Position numbers and translations under genes: made by a program. From Hydractinia symbiolongicarpus (taxonomy: Eukaryota > Cnidaria > Hydrozoa > Anthoathecata > Hydractiniidae), in contig NC_079886.1 in NCBI RefSeq assembly GCF_029227915.1, positions 124,001 to 188,000 on the forward strand: a stretch of DNA of 64,000 bases, read 5' to 3'. Under the pieces are notes generated by a model. The model was not told where the DNA came from, ran no database searches, and saw only the letters and a list, made by a program, of their open reading frames with translations. Shown piece after piece: positions 11,701 through 24,439 of this stretch. Every line of letters starts with the position of its first letter. Position 1 is the stretch's first letter.

Positions 11701-11879
11701 TACTTTTTTTGTATACTTTTGACTATACGGGCCGATCCCGGGATTTACGGGAAATCGCGGGTTTTCGTTTGCCGGCGATTAAACTTCTTGTATTTAGCGT
11801 ATCATCAAAAATGAAAACATTTTTGAAAACTACAAGTCTCATGCGTTTTAGTGGTGAAAAAATAATTTAAAAAATCGTT

Positions 11880-13503
11880 CGGGAAATGAGTTTACTTCCT
11901 GGGTACTTTCATTGTATACCTTTGACTATACGGGCCGAGTACGGGAATTACGGGAAATCGCGGGTTTTCGTTTGCCGGCGATTAAACTTCTTTAAATTAG
12001 CGTTTCATCAAAAATGAAAACATTTTTGAAAACTACAAGTCTCATGCGTTTTAGTGGTGAAAAAATAATTTAAAAAATCGTTCGGGAAATGAGTTTACTC
12101 CCTGGGTACTTTCTTTATATACATTCGACTATACGGGCCGAGTACGGGATTTACGGGAAATCGCGGGTTTTCGTTTGCCGGCGATTAAATTTCTTTTATT
12201 TAACGTCTCATCAAAAATGAAAACATTTTTGAGAACTAAAAGTCTCATGCGTTTTTGTGGTGAAAAAATAATTTAAAAAATCGTTCGGGAAATGAGTTTA
12301 CTCCCTGGGTACTTTCTTTGTATACTTTTGACTATACGGGCCGAGTACGGGATTTACGGGAAATCGCGGGTTTTCGTTTGGCGACGATTAAACTTCTTTT
12401 ATTTAGCGTCTCATCAAAAATGAAAACATTTTTAAAAACTACACGTCTCATGCGTTTTAGTGGTGAAAAAATAATTTAAAAAATCGTTCGGGAAATGAGT
12501 TTACTCATTGAGTACTTTATTTGTATACTTTTGACTATACGGGAAGAGTACCGGATTTACGGGAAATCGCGGGTTTTCGTTTGCCGGCGATTAAACTTCT
12601 TGTATTTAGCGTTTCATCAAAAATGAAAACATTTTTGAAAACTACAAGTCTCATGCGTTTTAGTGGTGAAAAAATAATTTAAAAAATCGTTCGGGAAATG
12701 AGTTTACTTCCTGGGTACTTTCATTGTATACCTTTGACTATACGGGCCGAGTACGGGAATTACGGGAAATCGCGGGTTTTCGTTTGCCGGCGATTAAACT
12801 TCTTTAAATTAGCGTTTCATCAAAAATGAAAACATTTTTGAAAACTACAAGTCTCATGCGTTTTAGTGGTGAAAAAATAATTTAAAAAATCGTTCGGGAA
12901 ATGAGTTTACTCCCTGGGTACTTTCTTTATATACATTCGACTATACGGGCCGAGTACGGGATTTACGGGAAATCGCGGGTTTTCGTTTGCCGGCGATTAA
13001 ATTTCTTTTATTTAACGTCTCATCAAAAATGAAAACATTTTTGAGAACTAAAAGTCTCATGCGTTTTTGTGGTGAAAAAATAATTTAAAAAATCGTTCGG
13101 GAAATGAGTTTACTCCCTGGGTACTTTCTTTGTATACTTTTGACTATACGGGCCGAGTACGGGATTTACGGGAAATCGCGGGTTTTCGTTTGGCGACGAT
13201 TAAACTTCTTTTATTTAGCGTCTCATCAAAAATGAAAACATTTTTAAAAACTACACGTCTCATGCGTTTTAGTGGTGAAAAAATAATTTAAAAAATCGTT
13301 CGGGAAATGAGTTTACTCATTGAGTACTTTATTTGTATACTTTTGACTATACGGGAAGAGTACCGGATTTACGGGAAATCGCGGGTTTTCGTTTGCCGGC
13401 GATTAAACTTCTTGTATTTAGCGTTTCATCAAAAATGAAAACATTTTTGAAAACTACAAGTCTCATGCGTTTTAGTGGTGAAAAAATAATTTAAAAAATC
13501 GTT
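11880..13503 (+). repeat. Arm B domain 1b: two tandem four-monomer HORs (812 bp)
   Basis: Copies at about 11880-12691 and 12692-13503. Landmarks repeat at exactly 812 bp: gagaactaaaagtctc at 12231 and 13043, with ttggcgacgattaaac, ctacacgtctcatgcg and acgggaagagtaccgg likewise repeated. A third, shortened version follows to about 14200. It starts again at acttcctgggtactttcatt but lacks the middle monomer. The sharing of rare variants shows block duplication and not independent mutation. Confidence 0.87.
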
Positions 13504-16500
13504 CGGGAAATGAGTTTACTCCCTGGGTACTTTCTTTATATACATTCGACTATACGGGCCGAGTACGGGATTTACGGGAAATCGCGGGTTTTCGTTTGCC
13601 GGCGATTAAACTTCTTGTATTTAGCGTCTCATCAAAAATGAAAACATTTTTGAAAACTACAAGTCTCATGCGTTTTAGTGGTGAAAAAATAATTTAAAAA
13701 ATCGTTCGGGAAATGAGTTTACTTCCTGGGTACTTTCATTGTATACCTTTGACTATACCGGCCGAGTACGGGAATTACGGGAAATCGCGGGTTTTCGTTT
13801 GCCGGCGATTAAACTTCTTTAAATTAGCGTTTCATCAAAAATGAAAACATTTTTGAAAACTACAAGTCTCATGCGTTTTAGTGGTGAAAAAATAATTTAA
13901 AAAATCGTTCGGGAAATGAGTTTACTCCCTGGGTACTTTCTTTATATACATTCGACTATACGGGCCGAGTACGGGATTTACGGGAAATCGCGGGTTTTCG
14001 TTTGCCGGCGATTAAATTTCTTTTATTTAGCGTCTCATCAAAAATGAAAACATTTTTAAAAACTACAAGTCCCATGCGTTTTAGTGGTGAAAAAATAATT
14101 TAAAAAATCGTTCGGGAAATGAGTTTACTCATTGAGTACTTTATTTGTATACTTTTGACTATACGGGAAGAGTACCGGATTTACGGGAAATCGCGGGTTT
14201 TCGTTTGCCGGCGATTAAACTTCTTTTATTTAGCGTCTCATCAAAAATGAAAACATTTTTTAAAAATACAAGTCTCATGCGTTTTAGTGGTGAAAAAATA
14301 ATTTAAAAAATCGTTCGGGAAATGAGTTTACTCATTGAGTACTTTATTTGTATACTTTTGACTATACCGGAAGAGTACCGGATTTACGGGAAATCACGGG
14401 TTTTCGTTTGCCGGCGATTAAACTTCTTTTATTCAGCGTCTTATCAAAAATGAAAACATTTTTGAAAACTACAAGTCTCATGCATTTTAGTGGTGAAAAA
14501 ATAATTTAAAAAATCATTCGGGAAACCAGTTTACTCCCTGGGTACTTTCTTTGTATACTTTTGACTATACGGGCCGAGTACGGGATTTACGGGAAATCGC
14601 GGGTTTTCGTTTGCCGGCGAATAAACTTCTTTTATTTAGCGTCTCGTCAAAAATGAAAACATTTTTGAAAACTACAAGTCTCATGGGTTTTAGTGGTGAA
14701 AAAATAATTTGAAAAATCGTTCTGAAAATGAGTTTACTCACAGGGTACTTTCTTTGTATACATTCGACTATAGGGGCCAAGCCGGGATTTACAGGAAATT
14801 GCGGGTTTTCGTGTGCTGGCGATTAAACTTCTTTTATTCAGCGTCTCATCGAAAATGAAAACATTTTGGAAAACTACAAGTCTCACGCGTTTTAGTGGTG
14901 AAAAAATAATTTAAAAAATCATTCGGGAAATGAGTTTACTCATTGAGTACTTTTTTTGTGTACTTTTGACTATACGGGCCGAGTACGGGATTTACGGGAA
15001 ATCGCAGGTTTTCGTTTGCCGGCGATTAAACTTCTTTAATTTAGCGTTTCATCTAAAATGAAAACATTTTTGAAAACTACAAGTCTCATGCGTTTTAGTG
15101 GTGCAAAAATAATTTAAAAAATCGTTCGGGAAATGAGTTTACTCCCTGGGTACTTTCTTTATATACATTCGACTATACGGGCGGAGTACGGGATTTACGG
15201 GAAATCGCGGGTTTTCGTTTGCCGGTGATTAAACTTCTTTTATTTAGCGTCTCATCAAAAATGAAAACATTTTTGAAAACTACAAGTCTCATGCGTTTTA
15301 GTGGTGAAAAAATAATTTAAAAAATCATTCGGGAAATCAGTTTACTCCCTGGGTACTTTCTTTGTATACTTTTGACTATACGGGCCGAGTACGGGAATTA
15401 CGGGAAATCGCGGGTTTTCGTTTGCCGGCGATTAAACTTCTTTTATTTAGCGTCTCATCAAAAATGAAAACATTTTTGAAAACTACAAGTCTCATGCGTT
15501 TTAGTGGTGAAAAAATAATTTGAAAAATCGTTCTGAAAATGAGTTTACTCACAGGGTACTTTCTTTGTATACATTCGACTATAGGGGCCAAGCCCGGGAT
15601 TTACAGGAAATCGCGGGTTTTCGTTTGCCGGCGATTAAACTTCTTTTATTCAGCGTCTCATCGAAAATGAAACTATTTTGGAAAACTACAAGTCTCATGC
15701 GTTTTAGTGGTGAAAAAATAATTTAAAAAATTGTTCGGGAAATAAGTTTACTCCCTGGGTACTTTCTTTGTATACTTTTGACTATACGGGCCGAGTACGG
15801 GATTTACGGGAAATCGCGGGTTTTCGTTTGCCGGCGATTAAACTTGTTTTAGTTAGCGTCTCATCAAAAATGAAAACATTTTTGAAAACTTTAAGTCTCA
15901 TGCGTTTTAGTGGTGAAAATATAATTTAAAATATCGTTCGGGAAATGAGTTTACTCCCTGAGTTCTCTCTTTGTATACTTTTGACTATACGGGCCGAGTA
16001 CGGGATTTACGGGAAATCGCGGGTTTTCATTTGCCGGCGATTAAACTTCTTTTATTCAGCATCTCATCAAAAATGAAAACATTTTTGAAAACTACAAGTC
16101 TCATGCGTTTTAGTGGTGAAAAAATAATTTAAAAAATCATTCGGGAAATCAGTTTACTCCCTGGGTACTTTTTTGTATACTTTTGACTATACGGGTCGAG
16201 TACGGGATTTACGGGAAATCGCGGGTTTTCGTTTGCCGGCGATTAAACTTCTTTTATTCAGCGTCTCATCAAAAATGAAAATATTTTTGAAAACTTCAAG
16301 TCTGATGCGTTTTAGTGGTGAAAAAATAATTTAAAGAATCGTTCGGGAAATGAATTTACTCTCTGGGTACTTTTTTTGTATACTTTTGACTATACGGGCC
16401 GAGCCCGGGATTTACGGGAAATTGCGGGTTTTCGTTTGCCGGCGATTAAACTTCTTTAATTTAGCGTTTCATCAAAAATGAAAACATTTTTGTAAACTAC

Positions 16501-17144
16501 AAGTCTCATGCGTTTTAGTGGTGAAAAAATAATTTAAAAAATCGTTCGGGAAATGAGTTTACTCCCTGGGTACTTTCTTTATATACATTCGACTATACGG
16601 GCCGAGTACGGGATTTACGGAAAATCGCGGGTTTTCGTTTGCCGGCGATCAAACTTCTTTTATTTAGCGTCTCATCAAAAATGAAAACATTTTTGAAAAC
16701 TACAAGTCTCATGCGTTTTAGTGGTGAAAAAATAATTTAAAAAATCGTTCGGGAAATGAGTTTACTTCCTGGGTACCTTCTTTGTATACTTTTGACTATA
16801 CGGGCCGAGTACGGGAATTACGGGAAATCGCGGGTTTTCGTTTGCCGGCGAATAAACTTCTTTTATTTAGCGTCTCATCAAAAATGAAAACATTTTTGAA
16901 AACTACAAGTCTCATGCGTTTTAGTGGTGAAAAAATAATTTGAAAAATCGTTCTGAAAATGAGTTTACTCACAGGGTACTTTCTTTGTATACATTCGACT
17001 ATAGGGGCCAAGCCAGGGATTTACAGGAAATCGCGGGTTTTCGTGTGCCGGCGATTAAACTTCTTTTATTCAGCGTCTCAGCGAAAATGAAAACATTTTG
17101 GAAAACTACAAGTCTCATGCGTTTTAGTGGTGAAAAAATAATTT
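13504..17144 (+). repeat. Arm B domain 1c/2a: transition to class C-rich repeat
   Basis: About 18 monomers. From about 14650 the array alternates ordinary monomers with class C monomers, recognised by cgttctgaaaatgag, actcacagggtac and actataggggccaagc. A seven-monomer offset of 1,420 bp links 15376 to 16796. The class C monomer is recognisable in arm A as well, so it is an old subtype. Short reading frames on both strands recur here only because the same monomer pair recurs. Confidence 0.78.
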
Positions 17145-20100
17145 AAAAAATCATTCGGGAAATGAGTTTACTCATTGAGTACTTTTTTTGTGTACTTTTG
17201 ACTATACGGGCCGAGTACGGGATTTACGGGAAATCGCAGGTTTTTGTTTGCCGGCGATTAAACTTCTTTAATTTAGCGTTTCATCAAAAATGAAAACATT
17301 TTTGAAAACTACAAGTCTCATGCGTTTTAGTGGTGAAAAAATAATTTAAAAAATCATTCGGGAAATCAGTTTACTCCCTGGGTACTTTCTTTGTATACTT
17401 TTGACTATACGGACCGAGTACTGGAATTACGGGAAATCGCGGGTTTTCGTTTGCCGGCGATTAAACTTCTTTTATTTAGCGTCTCATCAAAAATGAAAAC
17501 ATTTTTGAAAACTACAAGTCTCATGCGTTTTAGTGGTGAAAAAATAATTTGAAAAATCGTTCTGAAAATGAGTTTACTCACAGGGTACTTTCTTTGTATA
17601 CATTCGACTATAGGGGCCAAGCCCGGGATTTACAGGAAATCGCGGGTTTTCGTTTGCCGGCGATTAAACTTCTTTTATTCAGCGTCTCATCGAAAATGAA
17701 AACATTTTGGAAAACTACAAGTCTCATGCGTTTTAGTGGTGAAAAAATAATTTAAAAAATCATTCGGGAAATGAGTTTACTCATTGAGTACTTTTTTTGT
17801 GTACTTTTGACTATACGGGCCGAGTACGGGATTTACGGGAAATCGCGGGTTTTCGTTTGCCGGCGATTAAACTTCTTTAATTTAGCGTCTCATCAAAAAT
17901 GAAAACATTTTTGAAAACTACAAGTCTCATGCGTTTTAGTGGTGAAAAAATAATTTAAAAAATCATTCGGGAAATCAGTTTACTCCCTGGGTACTTTTTT
18001 GTATACTTTTGACTATACGGGCCGAGTACGGGAATTACGGGAAATCGCGGGTTTTCGTTTGCCGGCGATTAAACTTCTTTTATTTAGCGTCTCATCAAAA
18101 ATGAAAACATTTTTGAAAACTACAAGTCTCATGCGTTTTAGTGGTGAAAAAATAATTTGAAAAATCGTTCTGAAAATGAGTTTACTCACAGGGTACTTTC
18201 TTTGTATACATTCGACTATAGGGGCCAAGCCCGGGATTTACAGGAAATCGCGGGTTTTCGTTTGCCGGCGATTAAACTTCTTTTATTCAGCGTCTCATCG
18301 TAAATGAAAACATTTTGGAAAACTACAAGTCTCATGCGGTTTAGTGGTGAAAAAATAATTTAAAAAATCATTCGGGAAATGAGTTTACTCATTGAGTACT
18401 TTCTTTGTATACATTCGACTATAGGGGCCAAGCCCGGGATTTACAGGAAATCGCGGGTTTTCGTTTGCCGGCGAATAAACTTCTTTTATTCAGCGTCTCA
18501 TCGAAAATGAAAACATTTTGGAAAACTACAAGTCTCATGCGTTTTAGTGGTGAAAAAATAATTTAAAAAATCGTTCGGGAAATGAGTTTACTCCCTGGGT
18601 ACTTTCTTTATATACATTCGACTATACGGGCCGAGTACGGGATTTAAGGGAAATCGCGGGTTTTCGTTTGCCGGCGATTAAACTTCTTTTATTCAGCGTC
18701 TCATCAAAAATGAAAAGATTTTTGAAAACTACAAGTCTCATGCGTTTTAGTGGTGAAAAAATAATTTAAAAAATCATTCGGGAAATGAGTTTACTCATTG
18801 AGTACTTTTTTTGTGTACTTTTGACTATACGGGCCGAGTACGGGATTTACGGGAAATCGCAGGTTTTTGTTTGCCGGCGATTAAACTTCTTTAATTTAGC
18901 GTTTCATCAAAAATGAAAACATTTTTGAAAACTACAAGTCTCATGCGTTTTAGTGGTGAAAAAATAATTTAAAAAATCATTCGGGAAATCAGTTTACTCC
19001 CTGGGTACTTTCTTTGTATACTTTTGACTATACGGACCGAGTACTGGAATTACGGGAAATCGCGGGTTTTCGTTTGCCGGCGATTAAACTTCTTTTATTT
19101 AGCGTCTCATCAAAAATGAAAACATTTTTGAAAACTACAAGTCTCATGCGTTTTAGTGGTGAAAAAATAATTTGAAAAATCGTTCTGAAAATGAGTTTAC
19201 TCACAGGGTACTTTCTTTGTATACATTCGACTATAGGGGCCAAGCCCGGGATTTACAGGAAATCGCGGGTTTTCGTTTGCCGGCGATTAAACTTCTTTTA
19301 TTCAGCGTCTCATCGAAAATGAAAACATTTTGGAAAACTACAAGTCTCATGCGTTTTAGTGGTGAAAAAATAATTTAAAATATCATTCGGGAAATGAGTT
19401 TACTCATTGAGTACTTTTTTTGTGTACTTTTGACTATACGGGCCGAGTACGGGATTTACGGGAAATCGCGGGTTTTCGTTTGCCGGCGATTAAACTTCTT
19501 TAATTTAGCGTCTCATCAAAAATGAAAACATTTTTGAAAACTACAAGTCTCATGCGTTTTAGTGGTGAAAAAATAATTTAAAAAATCATTCGGGAAATCA
19601 GTTTACTCCCTGGGTACTTTTTTGTATACTTTTGACTATACGGGCCGAGTACGGGAATTACGGGAAATCGCGGGTTTTCGTTTGCCGGCGATTAAACTTC
19701 TTTTATTTAGCGTCTCATCAAAAATGAAAACATTTTTGAAAACTACAAGTCTCATGCGTTTTAGTGGTGAAAAAATAATTTGAAAAATCGTTCTGAAAAT
19801 GAGTTTACTCACAGGGTACTTTCTTTGTATACATTCGACTATAGGGGCCAAGCCCGGGATTTGCAGGAAATCGCGGGTTTTCGTTTGCCGGCGATTAAAC
19901 TTCTTTTATTCAGCGTCTCATCGTAAATGAAAACATTTTGGAAAACTACAAGTCTCATGCGGTTTAGTGGTGAAAAAATAATTTAAAAAATCATTCGGGA
20001 AATGAGTTTACTCATTGAGTACTTTCTTTGTATACATTCGACTATAGGGGCCAAGCCCGGGATTTACAGGAAATCGCGGGTTTTCGTTTGCCGGCGAATA

Positions 20101-20390
20101 AACTTCTTTTATTCAGCGTCTCATCGAAAATGAAAACATTTTGGAAAACTACAAGTCTCATGCGTTTTAGTGGTGAAAAAATAATTTAAAAAATCGTTCG
20201 GGAAATGAGTTTACTCCCTGGGTACTTTCTTTATATACATTCGACTATACGGGCCGAGTACGGGATTTAAGGGAAATCGCGGGTTTTCGTTTGCCGGCGA
20301 TTAAACTTCTTTTATTCAGCGTCTCATCAAAAATGAAAAGATTTTTGAAAACTACAAGTCTCATGCGTTTTAGTGGTGAAAAAATAATTT
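17145..20390 (+). repeat. Arm B domain 2b: two tandem eight-monomer HORs (1,623 bp)
   Basis: Copies at about 17145-18767 and 18768-20390. Rare markers repeat at 1,623 bp: gcaggtttttgtttgcc (17236, 18859), cggaccgagtactggaatta, catcgtaaatgaaaac (about 18298, 19921) and gaaaagatttttg (18713, 20336). The unit is one base short of eight times 203. Few differences are visible between copies, for example atttgcagg near 19861 in the second copy against atttacagg in the first. Confidence 0.88.
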
Positions 20391-23300
20391 AAAAAATCGT
20401 TCGGGAAATGATTTTACTCCCTGGGTTCTTTTTTTGTGTACTTTTGACTATACGGGCCGAGTACGGGGTTTACGGGAAATCGCGGGTTTTCGTTTGCCGG
20501 CGATTAAACTTTTTTAATTTATCGTTTCATCAAAAATGAAAACATTTTTGAAAACTACAAGTCTCATGCGTTTTAGTGGTGAAAAAATAATTTAAAAAAT
20601 CGTTCGGGAAATGAGTTCACTCCCTGGGTACTTTCTTTATATACATTCGACTATACTGGCCGAGTACGGGATTTACGGGAAATCGGGGGTTTTCGTTTGC
20701 CGGCGATTAAACTTCTTTTATTTAGCGTCTCATCAAAAATGAAAACATTTTTGAAAACTACAAGTCTCATGCGTTTTAGTGGTGAAAAAATAATTTAAAA
20801 AATCATTCGGGAAATCAGTTTACTCCCTGGGTACTTTCTTTGTATACTTTTGACTATACGGGCCGAGTACGGGAATTACGGGAAATCGCGGGTTTTCGTT
20901 TGCCGGCGATTAAACTTCTTTTATTTAGCGTCTCATCAAAAATGAAAACATTTTTGAAAACTACAAGTCTCATGTGTTTTAGTGGTGAAAAAATAATTTG
21001 AAAAATCGTTCTGAAAATGAGTTTACTCACAGGGTACTTTCTTTGTATACATTCGACTATAGGGGCCAAGCCCGGGATTTACAGGAAATCGCGGGTTTTC
21101 GTTTGCCGGCGATTAAACTTCTTTTATTCAGCGTCTCATCGAAAATGAAAACATTTTGGAAAACTACAAGTCTCATGCGTTTTAGTGGTGAAAAAATAAT
21201 TTAAAAAATCATTCGGGAAATGAGTTTACTCATTGAGTACTTTTTTTGTGTACTTTTGACTATACGGGCCGAGTACGGGATTTACGGGAAATCGCGGGTT
21301 TTCGTTTGCCGGCGATTAAGCTTCTTTTATTTAGCGTCTCATCAAAAATGAAAACATTTTTGAAAACTACAAGTCTCATGCGTTTTAGTGGTGAAAAAAT
21401 AATTTAAAAAATCATTCGGGAAATCAGTTTACTCCCTGGGTACTTTTTTGTATACTTTTGACTATACGGGCCGAGTACGGGAATTACGGGAAATCGCGGG
21501 TTTTCGTTTGCCGGCGATTAAACTTCTTTTATTTAGCGTCTCATCAAAAATGAAAACATTTTTGAAAACTACAAGTCTCATGCGTTTTAGTGGTGAAAAA
21601 ATAATTTAAAAAATCATTCGGGAAATGAGTTTACTCATTGAGTACTTTTTTTGTGTACTTTTGACTATACGGGCCGAGTACGGGATTTACGGGAAATCGC
21701 GGGTTTTCGTTTGCCGGCGATTAAGCTTCTTTTATTTAGCGTCTCATCAAAAATGAAAACATTTTTGAAAACTACAAGTCTCATGCGTTTTAGTGGTGAA
21801 AAAATAATTTAAAAAATCATTCGGGAAATCAGTTTACTCCCTGGGTACTTTTTTGTATACTTTTGACTATACGGGCCGAGTACGGGAATTACGGGAAATC
21901 GCGGGTTTTCGTTTGCCGGCGATTAAACTTCTTTTATTTAGCGTCTCATCAAAAATGAAAACATTTTTGAAAACTACAAGTCTCATGCGTTTTAGTGGTG
22001 AAAAAATAATTTAAAAAATCATTCGGGAAATGAGTTTACTCATTGAGTACTTTTTTTGTGTACTTTTGACTATACGGGCCGAGTACGGGATTTACGGGAA
22101 ATCGCGGGTTTTCGTTTGCCGGCGATTAAGCTTCTTTTATTTAGCGTCTCATCGAAAATGAAAACATTTTGGAAAACTACAAGTCTCATGCGTTTTAGTG
22201 GTGAAAAAATAATTTAAAAAATCATTCGGGAAATGAGTTTACTCATTGGGTACTTTTTTTGTGTACTTTTGACTATACGGGCCGAGTACGGGATTTACGG
22301 GAAATCGCGGGTTTTCGTTTGCCGGCGATTAAGCTTCTTTTATTTAGCGTCTCATCAAAAATGAAAACATTTTTGAAAACTACAAGTCTCATGCGTTTTA
22401 GTGGTGAAAAAATAATTTAAAAAATCATTCGGGAAATCAGTTTACTCCCTGGGTACTTTTTTGTATACTTTTGACTATACGGGCCGAGTACGGGAATTAC
22501 GGGAAATCGCGGGTTTTCGTTTGCCGGCGATTAAACTTCTTTTATTTAGCGTCTCATCAAAAATGAAAACATTTTTGAAAACTACAAGTCTCATGCGTTT
22601 TAGTGGTGAAAAAATAATTTGAAAAATCGTTCTGAAAATGAGTTTACTCACAGGGTACTTTCTTTGTATACATTCGACTATAGGGGCCAAGCCCGGGATT
22701 TACAGGAAATCGCGGGTTTTCGTTTGCCGGCGATTAAACTTCTTTTATTCAGCGTCTCATCGTAAATGAAAACATTTTGGAAAACTACAAGTCTCATGCG
22801 GTTTAGTGGTGAAAAAACAAATTTAAAAAATCATTCGGGAAATGAGTTTACTCATTGAGTACTTTCTTTGTATACATTCGACTATAGGGGCCAAGCCCGG
22901 GATTTACAGGAAATTGCGGGTTTTCGTTTGCCGGCGAATAAACTTCTTTTATTCAGCGTCTCATCGAAAATGAAAACATTTTGGAAAACTACAAGTCTCA
23001 TGCGTTTTAGTGGTGAAAAAATAATTTAAAAAATCGTTCGGGAAATGAGTTTACTCCCTGGGTACTTTCTTTATATACATTCGACTATACGGGCCGAGTA
23101 CGGGATTTAAGGGAAATCGCGGGTTTTCGTTTGCCGGCGATTAAACTTCTTTTACTCAGCGTCTCATCAAAAATGAAAAGATTTTTGAAAACTACAAGTC
23201 TCATGCGTTTTAGTGGTGAAAAAATAATTTAAAAAATCGTTCGGGAAATGATTTTACTCCCTGGGTTCTTTTTTTGTGTACTTTTGACTATACGGGCCGA

Positions 23301-24439
23301 GTACGGGGTTTACGGGAAATCGCGGGTTTTCGTTTGCCGGCGATTAAACTTTTTTAATTTATCGTTTCATCAAAAATGAAAACATTTTTGAAAACTACAA
23401 GTCTCATGCGTTTTAGTGGTGAAAAAATAATTTAAAAAATCGTTCGGGAAATGAGTTCACTCCCTGGGTACTTTCTTTATATACATTCGACTATACTGGC
23501 CGAGTACGGGATTTACGGGAAATCGGGGGTTTTCGTTTGCCGGCGATTAAACTTCTTTTATTTAGCGTCTCATCAAAAATGAAAACATTTTTGAAAACTA
23601 CAAGTCTCATGCGTTTTAGTGGTGAAAAAATAATTTAAAAAATCATTCGGGAAATCAGTTTACTCCCTGGGTACTTTCTTTGTATACTTTTGACTATACG
23701 GGCCGAGTACGGGAATTACGGGAAATCGCGGGTTTTCGTTTGCCGGCGATTAAACTTCTTTTATTTAGCGTCTCATCAAAAATGAAAACATTTTTGAAAA
23801 CTACAAGTCTCATGCGTTTTAGTGGTGAAAAAATAATTTAAAAAATCGTTCGGGAAATGAGTTTACTCCCTGGGTACTTTCTTTATATACATTCGACTAT
23901 TCGGGCCGAGTACGGGATTTACGGGAAATCGCGTGTTTTCGTTTTCCGGCGATTAAACTTCTTTTATTTAGCGTCTCATCAAAAATGAAAACATTTTTGA
24001 AAACTAAAAGTCTCATGCGTTTTAGTGGTGAAAAAATAATTTAAAAAATCGTTCTGAAAATGAGTTTACTCACAGGGTACTTTCTTTGTCTACACTCGAC
24101 TATAGGGGCCGACCCGGGATTTACAGGAAATCGCGGGTTTTCGTTTGCCGGCGATTAAACTTCTTTTATTTAGCGTCTCATCAAAAATGAAAACATTTTT
24201 GAAAACTACAAGTCTCATGCGTTTTAGTGGTGAAAAAATAATTTGAAAAATCGTTCTGAAAATGAGTTTACTCACAGGGTACTTTCTTTGTATACATTCG
24301 ACTATAGGGGCCAAGCCCGGGATTTACAGGAAATCGCGGGTTTTCGTTTGCCGGCGATTAAACTTCTTTTATTCAGCGTCTCATCAAAAATGAAAACATT
24401 TTGGAAAACTGCAAGTCTCATGCGTTTTAGTGGTGAAAA
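20391..24439 (+). repeat. Arm B domain 2c: seven-monomer block duplicated around a dimer array
   Basis: A segment of about 1.4 kb at about 19560-20970 recurs at about 22400-23810, offset 2,840 bp. Shared markers are gaaaagatttttg, gattttactccctgggttc, gagttcactccctggg (20613, 23453) and actatactggccgag. The sequence between the two copies includes the dimer array at 21205-22420. From about 23840 a new class appears, with actattcgggccgag and cgcgtgttttcgttttcc. No gene or non-repeat sequence is present. Confidence 0.8.
21205..22420 (+). repeat. Two-monomer HOR, three copies (405 bp each)
   Basis: Alternating monomers: one with actcattgagtactttttttg and gattaagcttc, the next with aatcagtttactccctggg and cgggaattacggg. 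The aagctt markers lie at 21318, 21723 and 22128, spaced 405 bp, and a fourth lies one monomer later at 22331. The third copy is interrupted by a monomer carrying catcgaaaatgaaaacattt. This is the shortest HOR in arm B and its most regular local expansion. Confidence 0.85.

Larger units (their letters stand above)
7577..11879 (+). repeat. Arm B domain 1a: mixed, relatively diverged monomers
   Basis: About 21 monomers of several classes without one dominant HOR. A block of about four monomers near 7800-8600, marked by aaatcacgggttttcg and by gattagacttctttaag, recurs near 11040-11850, about 3,242 bp or 16 monomers away. A four-monomer repeat of 811 bp links about 9850-10200 to 10660-11010, marked by cattcgggaaaccagttta and cgggtcgtgattgggattt. 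The first monomer after the junction has private changes, including cgcagggttttcg, gattaaccttc and ctcaacaaaaatg. No gene is present. Confidence 0.8.
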
